From: Caulobacteraceae bacterium
GTDB lineage: Bacteria; Pseudomonadota; Alphaproteobacteria; Caulobacterales; Caulobacteraceae
DNA: 47,730 nucleotides
Assembly (NCBI GenBank): GCA_947475735.1
Contig: CANJLQ010000018.1
Location: 1 to 47,730, forward strand
Direction of reading: 5' to 3'
Shown: positions 1 to 9,558 of the stretch, in pieces
How positions within the stretch are numbered: the stretch's first letter is position 1
Layout of the letters: each line of letters begins with the position of its first letter
Made by a program: the position numbers and the translations under genes
The notes under the pieces: model-generated
Database searches by the model: none
What the model was told of the DNA's origin: nothing
The model's input: only the letters and a program-made list of their open reading frames with translations

Positions 1-65
1 ACGCCCGCCTCCTGCTCACGCAGGATCCCGATGATCTGCTCTTCCGTGAACCGTGATCGCTTCAT
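1..65 (-). CDS. IS3-family transposase OrfA, N-terminal fragment (runs off the window)
   Basis: The ATG at 65 on the minus strand opens a frame reading MKRSRFTEEQIIGILREQEA, the N-terminus of the helix-turn-helix OrfA protein of IS3-family elements. OrfA binds the terminal inverted repeats and is normally joined to the OrfB integrase domain by -1 frameshifting. Only about 21 codons are present. The other copy starts at 47649 and is identical over the shared part. Confidence 0.8.
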   Translation of the reverse strand, partial: MKRSRFTEEQIIGILREQEAG

Positions 66-129
66 TCTGTCCGTCCTTTCAGGGGGCGGACTCTAGCTAT
101 TCCTGGAGGAGTTTCAGGGGGTCACGTCA
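1..129 (-). mobile_element. IS3-family insertion sequence, left-end fragment (outward facing)
   Basis: This is the terminal piece of an insertion sequence whose body lies outside the window. It is the exact reverse complement of 47585-47713, and identity stops at base 130, where the element's terminal TGACGTGACC begins on the minus strand. TG...CA termini and an OrfA starting MKRSRFTEEQIIGILREQ are typical of the IS3 family. The end seen here is the OrfA-proximal end. It lies 11 bp beyond a hairpin that follows groEL. The flanking bases (CTCT) differ from those at the other copy, so the two copies sit at different target sites. Confidence 0.85.
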
Positions 130-140
130 CTCTGACTTCC

Positions 141-163
141 CGAGGCGAGCTCTGCTCGCCTCG
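141..163 (-). terminator. Hairpin downstream of groEL
   Basis: A perfect 10-bp stem (141-150 with 154-163) with a 3-base loop lies 7 bases past the groEL stop codon. The U-tract expected of an intrinsic terminator is absent. The IS begins 11 bp further on, so the original downstream sequence may have been displaced. It may act as a terminator or as a 3'-end stabilising hairpin. Confidence 0.55.
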
Positions 164-169
164 AACTGT

Positions 170-1837
<1,668 letters not shown>

Positions 1838-1881
1838 CTAATCTGAATGCCGAGGGAAAGAAGGGGTCGAAACGTCGGGTG

Positions 1882-2166
1882 CTAGAGCACGCCCAGAACG
1901 TCGGATTCCTTCATGATGATCAGGTCTTCGCCTTCCAGCTTGACCTCGGTGCCCGACCACTTTCCGAACAGGATGCGGTCGCCGGCCTTGAGCTCCAGGG
2001 CGTTGACGATGCCGCGCTCATCGCGGGCACCGGGTCCAACGGCGACGACTTCGCCTTCCTGGGGCTTTTCCTTGGCGGTGTCGGGGATGATGATCCCGCC
2101 CTTGGTCTTGGATTCTTCTTCCACGCGCTTGACCAGCACGCGATCGCCGAGAGGACGAAACGCCAT
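1882..2166 (-). CDS. groES: Co-chaperonin GroES (Hsp10)
   Basis: GroES is the heptameric lid of the GroEL chamber. The 94-residue protein reads [18 protein letters not shown], contains the mobile-loop region ([17 protein letters not shown], about residues 19-35) and ends in KESDVLGVL, matching the family in length and sequence. The frame stays open upstream to 2355, but the extension has no GroES homology and would run through the operator and promoter, so the ATG at 2166 is chosen. It is the first gene of the groESL operon. Confidence 0.97.
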   Translation of the reverse strand: MAFRPLGDRVLVKRVEEESKTKGGIIIPDTAKEKPQEGEVVAVGPGARDERGIVNALELKAGDRILFGKWSGTEVKLEGEDLIIMKESDVLGVL

Positions 2167-2223
2167 CTGTGTGTTCTCCGATGAGCTTTCTGAAACGGTC
2201 GTGTCGGCCCTCGGAAGCGAGCT

Positions 2224-2250
2224 TTGGCAGCCGCGACCCCCGAGTGCTAA
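2224..2250 (-). promoter_or_regulatory. CIRCE-like operator (HrcA binding site), one arm degenerate
   Basis: The CIRCE consensus is TTAGCACTC-N9-GAGTGCTAA. On the plus strand the right arm GAGTGCTAA (2242-2250) is perfect. With exactly 9 spacer bases, the left arm TTGGCAGCC (2224-2232) matches 6 of 9 positions. It lies between the groESL promoter and the groES start, the normal location for repression by HrcA. The perfect arm and exact spacing support the call; the poor second arm lowers certainty. Confidence 0.75.
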
Positions 2251-2260
2251 CGCGCCGCTC

Positions 2261-2289
2261 AAATAGGGCTGGCCCCTGACAGCGTCAAG
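2261..2289 (-). promoter_or_regulatory. Predicted groESL promoter
   Basis: On the minus strand CTTGAC (2289-2284) and CTATTT (2266-2261) are separated by 17 bases, immediately upstream of the CIRCE-like operator. Both boxes resemble a housekeeping or sigma-32-type alphaproteobacterial heat-shock promoter. Which sigma factor uses it cannot be decided from sequence. Confidence 0.5.
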
Positions 2290-2427
2290 GCCACGCCGGC
2301 TCGATGAACGGCAGATGAACGGTTTCCTGACCCGGTCGTTCAGCTTCGGCGGCACAGGTTGTTTTCGTCAGTCGCCGTTCGCCATGCGCACCGCAGGGTG
2401 ACGATCGAGAGTGCCGGAGGGGCCGCC

Positions 2428-3003
2428 ATGAAAATTCAACGTCTGTTCGCCGCCGGGGCCGCCGCTCTGGTCCTGTCGTCCGGCCTGGCCGCGGTCGCCG
2501 CCCCGGCCGAGGCCCAGGGCTACTACGACCGCCGTGGCTATGATCGTTATGACCGCCGTGACCGCGATGACGACGACGCGGCAGAGAACGCCATCATCGG
2601 GGCCGTGGTCGGCGGGCTGGCGGGCGCCATCATCGGCGAGGGCGACGGCCGGTACGTCGCCGGCGGAGCTCTGGCCGGGGCCGCCCTGGGGGCCGCCGCC
2701 TCCGACGACGATCGCCGCCGCTACAACGGCTATGGCTACGGCGGCTCGTCCTACGGCTACAGCTATGGGCCGAGCTACAGCAGCTACGGCGGCTACGGCT
2801 ACCAGTCGGATTGCGACTATCGCCGCGACGGTCGCTGCTGGCGCAATCGGGGGCATTGGGAGCGCGAGAACGGCATCAACAGCCGCGACGGCTACGACCG
2901 CCGCGAACGCTCCATCCTGCGTGACGATCGGCGGGATCGCCGCGACGACCGTCGTGATCGCCGGGATGACCGCCGCGACGACCGGCGCTGGCGCAACTAC
3001 TGA
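2428..3003 (+). CDS. Secreted glycine-zipper protein with Arg/Asp-rich tail
   Basis: The 191-residue protein starts MKIQRLFAAGAAALVLSSGL, a signal peptide probably cleaved after AEAQG. A GGAGG sits 7 bases upstream of ATG 2428, so the longer open frame from 2359 is not used. After an acidic/basic stretch it has a glycine-zipper segment (AIIGAVVGGLAGAIIGEGDG then GGALAGAALGAAA), which in related envelope proteins packs into or against membranes. A Tyr/Gly-rich middle and a C-terminal RDDRRDRR-type repeat follow. Such proteins are common in Caulobacteraceae envelopes, and their function is unknown. It is divergent from groES and probably monocistronic. Confidence 0.8.
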   Translation: MKIQRLFAAGAAALVLSSGLAAVAAPAEAQGYYDRRGYDRYDRRDRDDDDAAENAIIGAVVGGLAGAIIGEGDGRYVAGGALAGAALGAAASDDDRRRYNGYGYGGSSYGYSYGPSYSSYGGYGYQSDCDYRRDGRCWRNRGHWERENGINSRDGYDRRERSILRDDRRDRRDDRRDRRDDRRDDRRWRNY

Positions 3004-3015
3004 CCGGACCGCGCC

Positions 3016-4626
3016 TCAGGGCATGAGCCGGGTCAGCAGCGCCGCCGTCGACGGGTCCAGCCCGACCGACGGCGCGCCCACCTGAACGTCGCTGAGGATC
3101 GCCTTGGCCAGCACCTTTCCCAGCTCGACCCCCCATTGGTCAAAGCTGTTGATGTCCCAGATCACGCCCTCGACGAAGGTCTTGTGCTCATAGAGGGCCA
3201 GCAACGCTCCTAGCGCCTCGGGCGTCAGACGCTCCATAACGACGGTGGTCGAGGGGCGATTGCCGGGAAACGTCTTGTGCGCCGCCAGCCGGCCGGCCTC
3301 TGCGGCGTCGATGCCTGACAGTTCGGCCCGCGCGGCCTCGGTGGTCTTGCCCTGCATCAGGGCCTGCGCCTGGGCCAGGGCATTCGCCCAAAGAGGCGAT
3401 TCCGACGTAGCTTCATGGGTCCGCTTCACCACCACGAACTCGGCGGGAACCACCTCCGGCCCTTGATGGATCTGCTGAAAGAAGGCGTGCTGGCCATTGG
3501 TCCCGGGTTCGCCGAACACCACCGGACAGGTCTGGCGTTCGACCGGTCGGCCGTCGCGACGCACTCGTTTGCCGTTCGATTCCATCTCCAGCTGCTGCAG
3601 GAAGGCCGCCAAGCGGCGCAGGCCGTGGGCATAGGGCGCGACCGTCCGCGCGTGCCGCCCCAGGCCATCGACGTTCCACACCTGGGCCAGCGCCATCAGC
3701 ACCGGCGCGTTCTTCTTCAGCGGGGCCGACACGAAATGATCGTCCATGGCCCGCGCCCCGGCCAGCAGGCCGTCGAACGCCTCGGGGCCCAAGGCGATGA
3801 CGCAGCTCAAGGACACCGCCGACCACAGGGAGTAGCGCCCCCCGACCCAGTCCCGGAAGGCGAAGGTCCGGCCGCATCCGAAGCCTTCCGCCCGCGCCGG
3901 AGCCGCCGTCACCCCGATGAAATGTTTCTCGCGCCCTGTCTCGGGCAGGCTCTTGGCCAGCCAGGCCTTGGCGGCCTCGGCGTTGGCCAGGGTTTCCTGG
4001 GTCATGAAGGTCTTGGACACAACGATCACCAGGGTCGTCTCGGAATCGAGCCCGGTCAGGGCCTCGGCCATGTCGCGCGGATCGATATTGGCCACGAACC
4101 TCAGATCGATGGCAGGATCCAGCGGCCGCAGCGCGTCCCACACCAGCCGGGGCCCCAGGTCCGATCCGCCGATGCCGATATGAACGATGGCGGTGAACGC
4201 CTTGCCCGTCGCGCCGGTCTCGCGACCGTCTCGCACGGCGGTCGCATAGGCCGCCATGTCCCGGCGCACGGCGTCGACCTCGGCCGAGACGGGCTCGCCC
4301 AGCGCCTTGTAATCCGCGCCTTGGGCCGCTCGCAGCGCCGGATGCAGCACCGCCCGGCCCTCGGTGTCGTTGACTGCCTCGCCGCCGAACAGCCGAGCGC
4401 GCGCCGCCTCGACTCCCCGGGTCTTCGCCAGCGCCAGACAGGCCTCGAAGCCCTCCTTCGTCCAGCTCTGCTTGGACAAATCCAGATACAGTCCCGCCGC
4501 CTCCACCGTCATGCGCGACAGCCGCTCCGGGTCGGCCGCGAACTGGTCGGCGATACGCGCCTCCCGGTCCCGCGTGGCGGCGGCATCGAAGGCGGTCCAG
4601 GCGGCGTCGGTCGCTGTATCGGTCAT
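3016..4626 (-). CDS. pgi: Glucose-6-phosphate isomerase
   Basis: Pgi interconverts glucose 6-phosphate and fructose 6-phosphate in the cytoplasm. The 536-residue protein has the two SIS-type sugar-phosphate lobes and both family signatures: FGEPGTNGQHAFFQQIHQG, and GVIWDINSFDQWGVELGK near the C-terminus. The phosphate-binding HIGIGGSDLGPRL and the VVSKTFMTQET segment are intact, and the length matches the family. It starts at ATG 4626 and ends 13 bp from the convergent glycine-zipper gene. In Caulobacterales glucose is used mainly by the Entner-Doudoroff route, so the enzyme probably serves mostly hexose-phosphate recycling; that role is inferred. Confidence 0.97.
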   Translation of the reverse strand: MTDTATDAAWTAFDAAATRDREARIADQFAADPERLSRMTVEAAGLYLDLSKQSWTKEGFEACLALAKTRGVEAARARLFGGEAVNDTEGRAVLHPALRAAQGADYKALGEPVSAEVDAVRRDMAAYATAVRDGRETGATGKAFTAIVHIGIGGSDLGPRLVWDALRPLDPAIDLRFVANIDPRDMAEALTGLDSETTLVIVVSKTFMTQETLANAEAAKAWLAKSLPETGREKHFIGVTAAPARAEGFGCGRTFAFRDWVGGRYSLWSAVSLSCVIALGPEAFDGLLAGARAMDDHFVSAPLKKNAPVLMALAQVWNVDGLGRHARTVAPYAHGLRRLAAFLQQLEMESNGKRVRRDGRPVERQTCPVVFGEPGTNGQHAFFQQIHQGPEVVPAEFVVVKRTHEATSESPLWANALAQAQALMQGKTTEAARAELSGIDAAEAGRLAAHKTFPGNRPSTTVVMERLTPEALGALLALYEHKTFVEGVIWDINSFDQWGVELGKVLAKAILSDVQVGAPSVGLDPSTAALLTRLMP

Positions 4627-4714
4627 GGGGCGGTCTCTTCGAGGCGGGGCAAGGTCTCGTTTACGGGTGGGGCGTAGACCGGTTCAATCGCAGATTCGCG
4701 AATAGGAGCCCGCC

Positions 4715-5167
4715 ATGTCCTGCGGAATCGCCCTCGCCGCCGCCCTTCTGATGTCCGACCCTTCCGTCGCCCTGGCGGTAGCCCAACCGGTGGCCGTGCC
4801 GGGCGCCCCCGTCTCGGTGGCGTCAGAGCCCCTGTTCGCCGACATCGTGGCCCGCGCCTCGGCGCTGAAGGCGCTCGCCTCCGGATTCAGCGCCGAGACC
4901 GTCCCCGCCGGCTGGACCGACTTCCGCACCCAGGCCACGGCGCTGGCCGACCTCGACATGCAGGGTCACCTCGTCCTGAAGGAGCGCGGCACTGACGGCG
5001 ACCTGAAATGCATCCTGCGCGGAATCGCCGAGGACATCCCGCTCAAGCTGGACGCCGTCGAGACGGCTGACAGCCCCGCCGCCCGCGCTACTGCCCTGTC
5101 CGAACTGACCTATCTGCTGAACGACAACGTCGAGGTCGTCACCGCCCCGCCCCAGCCCGAGGTCTAG
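4715..5167 (+). CDS. Hypothetical secreted protein
   Basis: The 150-residue protein starts MSCGIALAAALLMSDPSVAL and has AGGAG 6 bases upstream of ATG 4715, so the start is well supported. The first 25 residues or so look like a signal peptide, and the rest is acidic and probably helical. It contains one cysteine (KCILRG, about residue 98) in the mature part. I recognise no domain. It is divergent from pgi and converges on the redoxin gene, whose stop codon it overlaps by 4 bp (5164-5167). Confidence 0.7.
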   Translation: MSCGIALAAALLMSDPSVALAVAQPVAVPGAPVSVASEPLFADIVARASALKALASGFSAETVPAGWTDFRTQATALADLDMQGHLVLKERGTDGDLKCILRGIAEDIPLKLDAVETADSPAARATALSELTYLLNDNVEVVTAPPQPEV

Positions 5168-5829
5168 GCCTCTTCCGGATACTTGATCGAGCAGCCATAC
5201 GGCGTCGCGAACGCCGTGCGCACCGGCCGCCCGGCCTCCAGGTCTTCCAGCGCCGCGCGGACGAAGTTGTTCGCCCCTTCCAGATCCTCGACCTTGTTGG
5301 TCGGCCGGTCGTCGATGCCGCCTTCGAAGACGATGCGGCCTTCGGGATCGATCACCCGCATGTCGGGCGTGGTCTTGGCCCCGTACAGCTTGCCCACCTC
5401 GCCGGTCGGATCGAGCAGCAGGTGGGTTAAGGCCGCCGAATGGGTGTCGCGATAGGCTAGCGCGGCGTCGCCCTCGATATAGCCCTGCTTGCCCGGCGCC
5501 GAGGACACGATGGTCAGCCAGACCACGCCGTCGGCCGTCGCCTCGCGCTGCAACGCCTGCATGGCCCCGGCGGAATAGTGCTTCTGCACATAGGGGCAGC
5601 CCTCGTTGGTCCATTCGATCACGACGGTCTTGCCACGAAAGTCGGCCAGGGAACGCTGCGTCCCTGCGGCGTCGACCAGGGTGAAGGCCGGGGCCAGGCC
5701 CGTCTGGGCGTTTGCCACTGTCGCAGCGGCGGACGTGGCGACGTTTTCTGCAGCGGGTGCTTCAGTCTGCTGACAGGCAGCCAGGGCCAGGGCGGCGATC
5801 GCCGGAGCGAGATTGCGAAGGGTCTTCAT
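5164..5829 (-). CDS. Thioredoxin-fold (redoxin/AhpC-TSA) lipoprotein
   Basis: The start is ATG 5829, with GAGGAG 8 bases upstream, rather than the longer open frame. The N-terminus MKTLRNLAPAIAALALAAC is a lipoprotein signal with the acceptor cysteine at residue 19. The body is a redoxin fold (PAFTLVDAAGTQRSLADFRGK), with NEGCPYVQKHY where thioredoxins carry CxxC. Only one cysteine (C78) is present there, as in one-cysteine redoxin family proteins. It follows the dsbD/scsB-like gene by 26 bp on the same strand, so it is a plausible periplasmic partner reduced through that transporter, though the sequence does not show this directly. The reaction could be peroxide reduction or thiol transfer. 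Confidence 0.85.
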   Translation of the reverse strand: MKTLRNLAPAIAALALAACQQTEAPAAENVATSAAATVANAQTGLAPAFTLVDAAGTQRSLADFRGKTVVIEWTNEGCPYVQKHYSAGAMQALQREATADGVVWLTIVSSAPGKQGYIEGDAALAYRDTHSAALTHLLLDPTGEVGKLYGAKTTPDMRVIDPEGRIVFEGGIDDRPTNKVEDLEGANNFVRAALEDLEAGRPVRTAFATPYGCSIKYPEEA

Positions 5830-5855
5830 GCGTCGTCTCCTCTCAGTCGTCGGGT

Positions 5856-8015
5856 TCAGGATGGGTCGTTCAGGGCTTCGAGAACAAGGCCCTCGGTCAG
5901 AAGCTGCGGCAGGATCCGGGGCTCGGCCTCGCCCGGTCGGTGCACGAGATACAGAGGCACGCCCGACCGGCCGCGTCGCTCCAGCTCGCGCGCGATGGCG
6001 TCGTCCCGCCGGGTCCAGTCCCCGATCAGATAGACGGCGTTCGCCTGGGTCAGGGCCTCGGCCACGCGCGGCGAGGACAGGGCTGCCCGCTCGTTGATCT
6101 TGCAGGTCACGCACCAGTCGGCGGTGAAGTTGACCAGAACCGTCCGACCTTCGGCGTTGGCCGCCGCCACGGCCTCGGGTGACCAGGGCCGGGCGGCGAG
6201 CGCGCTAGTGGTCTCAGCCGTACCGGGCTCGACTCGCGGTGCCCGCACAGCCGCCACAGACAAGCCTGCGACCGCCAGTACAGACAGGACGGCTATCCCG
6301 GCCGCGATCCGCCCGCCCGCGACCTGCGTCTGGCCGAACAGCCACGCGGCGAGCGCGAGAGCGAGGGCCGCGCCGAACAGGAGACCCAGGGCGTCCGCGC
6401 CGGTCTGATTCAGGAACACCCATCCCAGCCACAGGGCCGCGCCGTACATCGGGAAGGCCAGCACGCCCTTCAGCCGCTCCATCCAGGGCCCGGGCCGGGG
6501 CAGGCGCGCGAGCAGGCCCGGCGACAGGCTGACCGCCAGATAGGGCAAGGCCAGGCCCAGCCCCAGCATCAGAAAGACGATCAGGGCCAGGGGCGCGGGC
6601 ATCAGCAATGCCGCCCCCAGGGCGAAGGCCATGAAGGGCGCGGTACAGGGCGCGGCGACCACCACCGCCAGCACGCCGGTGAAGAAGGCCCCGACCCCGC
6701 CGGGCAATCTCGACAGCGGCCCGGATCCGGCGGCGGATTGCAGTCCGGCCCCGACATGGAACACGCCCGACAGGTTCAGCGCGACGGCCAGCATCAGCAG
6801 GGCCAGCCCCGCCGTCACGGGGGGTGACTGCAGCTGAAAGCCCCAGCCCACCGCCTCGCCCGCCGCGCGCAGGCCCAGCAAGACGCCCGCCAGCACCAGG
6901 AAGGTCACCAGCACCCCGCCTGTGAAGGCGATCCCGTCGCGCCGTGCCTCGCCCGCGTCGTGGGCCGTCCGCGCCAGAGAGGCCGCCTTCATCGCCAGGA
7001 TCGGAAACACGCACGGCATCAGGTTCAGGATCAAACCGCCGATGAGGGCGAACAGGGCGGCCTGGGCGAACACGCCCCAGTCGATGGCCCCAGGCGTAAC
7101 AGCCGCGTCGCCCGTGGTCGCCAGGTCCCGGCCTTCGGTCGTACCCGGGAGGGGGGCACCCGGCGTCGCGGTGATCTCCCAGTCGCCCGCGTCGGTGGTC
7201 AGGATGCCGCCGACCGGTTCGGTCAGACCGTTGGCGACCAGGCCTCGGGTCGGCGTCAGTCTCAGCGTCAGGCCCTCGGGGCCGGCGACAGCCGCCAGCG
7301 GATCGCCGTGCTCCATCACCGCCGGATCGAACGGAAAGAAGCTGGCGCGGCTCAGGTCGGCTCCGGCCAGAGGCCCGCCGCGCGCCGACAGGACGATCAC
7401 GCCATCGACCAAGGAGGCCGTGGCCTGAATGCCCGCCGGTCTCGGCGCACGCTCCACCACCTCGGCAATCCGTGCGCCAAAAGTGTCTGCGAGGGGCGCG
7501 GCGCCCTCACGGACGGGCAGGTCCAGTCGAAGCGTCAGCTCGTCCGGCACGCACATCTCGTCGCTGCACACCAGGAACAGGGCGCGCACCACCAGCGGCA
7601 GCGAGGACCCCGGCTTGGCGTCGGCCGGGACCTCGATCGGCACGGGCAGGAAGACCTGACCCTCGTAGCCGAAGTTGACCAGGCCCTGCAGCCTCTGACG
7701 CTGCGGCGTCGGCCACAGGATGTCTCCGGCCGTCACGCCCGCCGGCAGGCTCCAGTCCAGGCTGGTCGCGCCGCCGGAATCGCCCGGGTTGCGCCAATAG
7801 GTGTGCCAGCCGGGCTCGATCTGCTGGCGCACGGCCACGATCGCCGTCGATCCGGGCGCGGCCCAAGCGTTCATGGGGACCAGTTCGGCCTCGATGCGCG
7901 ACGTCGACTTCGGTCCCGCCGCCACGGCTCCGGGGGCGGGCGTGACCGCCGGCTGGGCGAGGACTGGGCCCGTTGCCAGGGTTAAAGCGACCAGTATGAG
8001 CGTAATCAGGCGCAA
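5856..8015 (-). CDS. DsbD/ScsB-type thiol:disulfide interchange transmembrane reductase
   Basis: The 719-residue protein moves reducing power from cytoplasmic thioredoxin across the inner membrane. Residues 1-20 are a signal peptide. A periplasmic DsbD-N/DsbC-like domain (about 40-300) carries C150 and C155. The eight-helix core (about 315-590) has the paired redox cysteines C335 (NLMPCVFPIL) and C457 (AAPCTAPFM). A C-terminal thioredoxin domain carries the CxxC motif DWCVTCK (C635, C638). All redox cysteines are present. The long N-terminal domain and overall layout resemble ScsB more than E. coli DsbD, so no symbol is given. It forms an operon with the downstream redoxin lipoprotein. Confidence 0.9.
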   Translation of the reverse strand: MRLITLILVALTLATGPVLAQPAVTPAPGAVAAGPKSTSRIEAELVPMNAWAAPGSTAIVAVRQQIEPGWHTYWRNPGDSGGATSLDWSLPAGVTAGDILWPTPQRQRLQGLVNFGYEGQVFLPVPIEVPADAKPGSSLPLVVRALFLVCSDEMCVPDELTLRLDLPVREGAAPLADTFGARIAEVVERAPRPAGIQATASLVDGVIVLSARGGPLAGADLSRASFFPFDPAVMEHGDPLAAVAGPEGLTLRLTPTRGLVANGLTEPVGGILTTDAGDWEITATPGAPLPGTTEGRDLATTGDAAVTPGAIDWGVFAQAALFALIGGLILNLMPCVFPILAMKAASLARTAHDAGEARRDGIAFTGGVLVTFLVLAGVLLGLRAAGEAVGWGFQLQSPPVTAGLALLMLAVALNLSGVFHVGAGLQSAAGSGPLSRLPGGVGAFFTGVLAVVVAAPCTAPFMAFALGAALLMPAPLALIVFLMLGLGLALPYLAVSLSPGLLARLPRPGPWMERLKGVLAFPMYGAALWLGWVFLNQTGADALGLLFGAALALALAAWLFGQTQVAGGRIAAGIAVLSVLAVAGLSVAAVRAPRVEPGTAETTSALAARPWSPEAVAAANAEGRTVLVNFTADWCVTCKINERAALSSPRVAEALTQANAVYLIGDWTRRDDAIARELERRGRSGVPLYLVHRPGEAEPRILPQLLTEGLVLEALNDPS

Positions 8016-8113
8016 AGGGCGAGGTCTCCGGTTCGCGGCCCCGTTCTAGCGGGCCCGGGGCGGGCCCGCCACGGTGTCGCGTCGCCGCGCTTTCGCCGGC
8101 GGGAGACCGGACG

Positions 8114-8563
8114 TTACCGCGGAGCCGCCGTCACCAGGACCTCGGCCCGTCGCCGCAGGGGCTCCTCGACGCCGCCGGCCGTGACGGCTCCGGCATCGCC
8201 CGCCGCCCCGACCTCGAAGGCAGGGGCCGGCCATCCGGCCGCCTCCAGGGCCTCGACAACAGCCAGGGCACGCTGCCCCGACAGGGTCAGGTTCGCATCC
8301 GCCGCGCCCGTCGCGTCGGCCAGTCCCAAAACCCGAACCGTTCGAATCTCGCACCCCTGCAACTGGGTCGCCGTCAGCCCAATCGCCGTCCGCGCCGCCT
8401 CGGTCAGTCCCGCCTGATTTTCGGCGAAATAGACGTCGAACCGCTTGGGCCCGCAGGCGTCGGGCACCGCCACCAGGGCTTCACGCCCGCCTCCCATGGA
8501 CGAACACCCTGCCAGGGCGAGCGCCGCCAGACCCACCGCCACCATGCTTCTGATCGATGTCAT
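8114..8563 (-). CDS. OmpA-domain lipoprotein
   Basis: The 149-residue protein starts MTSIRSMVAVGLAALALAGC, a lipoprotein signal with the lipobox cysteine at residue 20. GGGAG lies 6 bases before ATG 8563. The rest resembles an OmpA C-terminal domain: FDVYFAENQAGLTEAARTAI, then RVLGLADATGAADANLTLSGQRA and a final RRRAEVLV. Such domains bind the diaminopimelate of peptidoglycan and tether the outer membrane to the wall. The usual Asp/Arg ligand positions are plausibly present (D in GLADATG, R in LSGQRA and RRRAEV), but the motif is diverged, so wall binding is inferred. Confidence 0.8.
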   Translation of the reverse strand: MTSIRSMVAVGLAALALAGCSSMGGGREALVAVPDACGPKRFDVYFAENQAGLTEAARTAIGLTATQLQGCEIRTVRVLGLADATGAADANLTLSGQRALAVVEALEAAGWPAPAFEVGAAGDAGAVTAGGVEEPLRRRAEVLVTAAPR

Positions 8564-8600
8564 CGTCGTCTCCCGGCCGCGTCAGGGCCTGTCACGAAAA

Positions 8601-8630
8601 AGGGCGGCGCGCCTTTCGACGCGCCGCCCT
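8601..8630 (-). terminator. Strong intrinsic terminator
   Basis: An 11-bp perfect GC-rich stem (8601-8611 with 8620-8630) with an 8-base loop is flanked by A4 on the left and CTTTT on the right. It can therefore work in both directions. It lies 24 bp after the stop of the glycine-zipper lipoprotein gene and separates it from the OmpA-domain gene. Confidence 0.85.
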
Positions 8631-8653
8631 GAAAACTTTTCGCGTTCAGCGTC

Positions 8654-8995
8654 CTAGTAGCGGCGCTGACCGTTTTCCCAATAGCACTCGTCCTGGCGGT
8701 TGTCGTAGCAGTAGTAGTAGTTGCCACGGTTGTCCCGGTAGCGCTGCTGATTGTTGCGGTCCTGGTTGGAACCGCGGATCGCACCCGCCGTGCCGCCGAC
8801 GGCGGCTCCGATGAGCGCGCCGGTCCCGGCGTTGCCCGAGCCGACGTTGTTGCCGATGATGGCGCCGGCCACGGCGCCGATGCCGGCGCCAATGGCACCC
8901 TGGCGGACGGTTTGGTTGCTGTTGCCGTACGGGTCACTGGCGCAAGCCGTGGCCATGAGGCCCGCAGCCCCGATCGCGATAATCGCCTTCTTCAT
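8654..8995 (-). CDS. Glycine-zipper lipoprotein (17 kDa surface antigen-like)
   Basis: The 113-residue protein starts MKKAIIAIGAAGLMATAC, a lipoprotein signal with the acceptor cysteine at residue 18. AAGGA lies about 8 bases upstream of ATG 8995. The glycine-zipper core (AIGAGIGAVAGAIIGNNVGSG, then ALIGAAVGGTAGAI) is typical of outer-membrane lipoproteins of the Rickettsia 17-kDa antigen/YMGG type. A Tyr/Asn/Arg-rich tail follows, with two cysteines (YYYCYDNRQDECYW) that could form a disulfide. It is transcribed alone, ending at the strong hairpin 8601-8630. Envelope maintenance is a reasonable guess only. Confidence 0.85.
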   Translation of the reverse strand: MKKAIIAIGAAGLMATACASDPYGNSNQTVRQGAIGAGIGAVAGAIIGNNVGSGNAGTGALIGAAVGGTAGAIRGSNQDRNNQQRYRDNRGNYYYCYDNRQDECYWENGQRRY

Positions 8996-9159
8996 GGATC
9001 TGATCCTTCATTCCTGATGTTCGCCCCGTGAGCGAGAACGCTGGATTATGGCGCAGGTTCCCCGCCTATGCTCGCTCTTAACGATGACATACACTGAGAC
9101 GTCGGCCGCGCGAGGGGCGCGGATCGACGAAGCATTAGTTCTCCAGGGGGTTTGGTACC

Positions 9160-9513
9160 ATGCGTTTTCCTGAACCGGTCCGAATGGCCGAAGAGTCCAC
9201 TAGCCCCGTCTGGGCCCGCTCCAAGCGCCGTGGCGGCGGAGGAGGCGGCTTCGTCGGCCTGCTGGTCACGCTTCTGGCCCTGTTCGGCGTGCTGACGGCG
9301 GCCCTCGGCATCAAGGAGCAATCGCTGGCCGAAGGCGGGGCGCTGATGGACGGCTGGATCACCGCCGGCGTCGACGCCGCGCGCGAAGCCGCAGGCCAGG
9401 CTCCGGAGGCCGCCGAAGCCGCCGCCGACACGGCGGGCGAGGCCGCTGAAAAGACCGGCGACGCCCTTGAAGCGGGGGCCGCGACCACGGCCGAGACGCT
9501 GCAAGCGCAATAG
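9160..9513 (+). CDS. Small single-pass membrane protein with Ala/Glu-rich helical tail
   Basis: The 117-residue protein starts at ATG 9160, with AGGGGG 9 bases upstream. ATG 9184 is a possible alternative. A basic, glycine-rich stretch (RSKRRGGGGGG) precedes one transmembrane helix (FVGLLVTLLALFGVLTAALG). The rest is an Ala/Glu/Thr-rich segment (AREAAGQAPEAAEAAADTAG and similar) likely to form an extended helix or coiled coil. No family is recognised. The lipid-kinase gene starts 45 bp downstream in the same direction, so the two may be co-transcribed. Confidence 0.7.
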   Translation: MRFPEPVRMAEESTSPVWARSKRRGGGGGGFVGLLVTLLALFGVLTAALGIKEQSLAEGGALMDGWITAGVDAAREAAGQAPEAAEAAADTAGEAAEKTGDALEAGAATTAETLQAQ

Positions 9514-9558
9514 TGACGCTTGGCAGGAACGCCGCTGTCACCGGCGCGTTCGGCGGGG

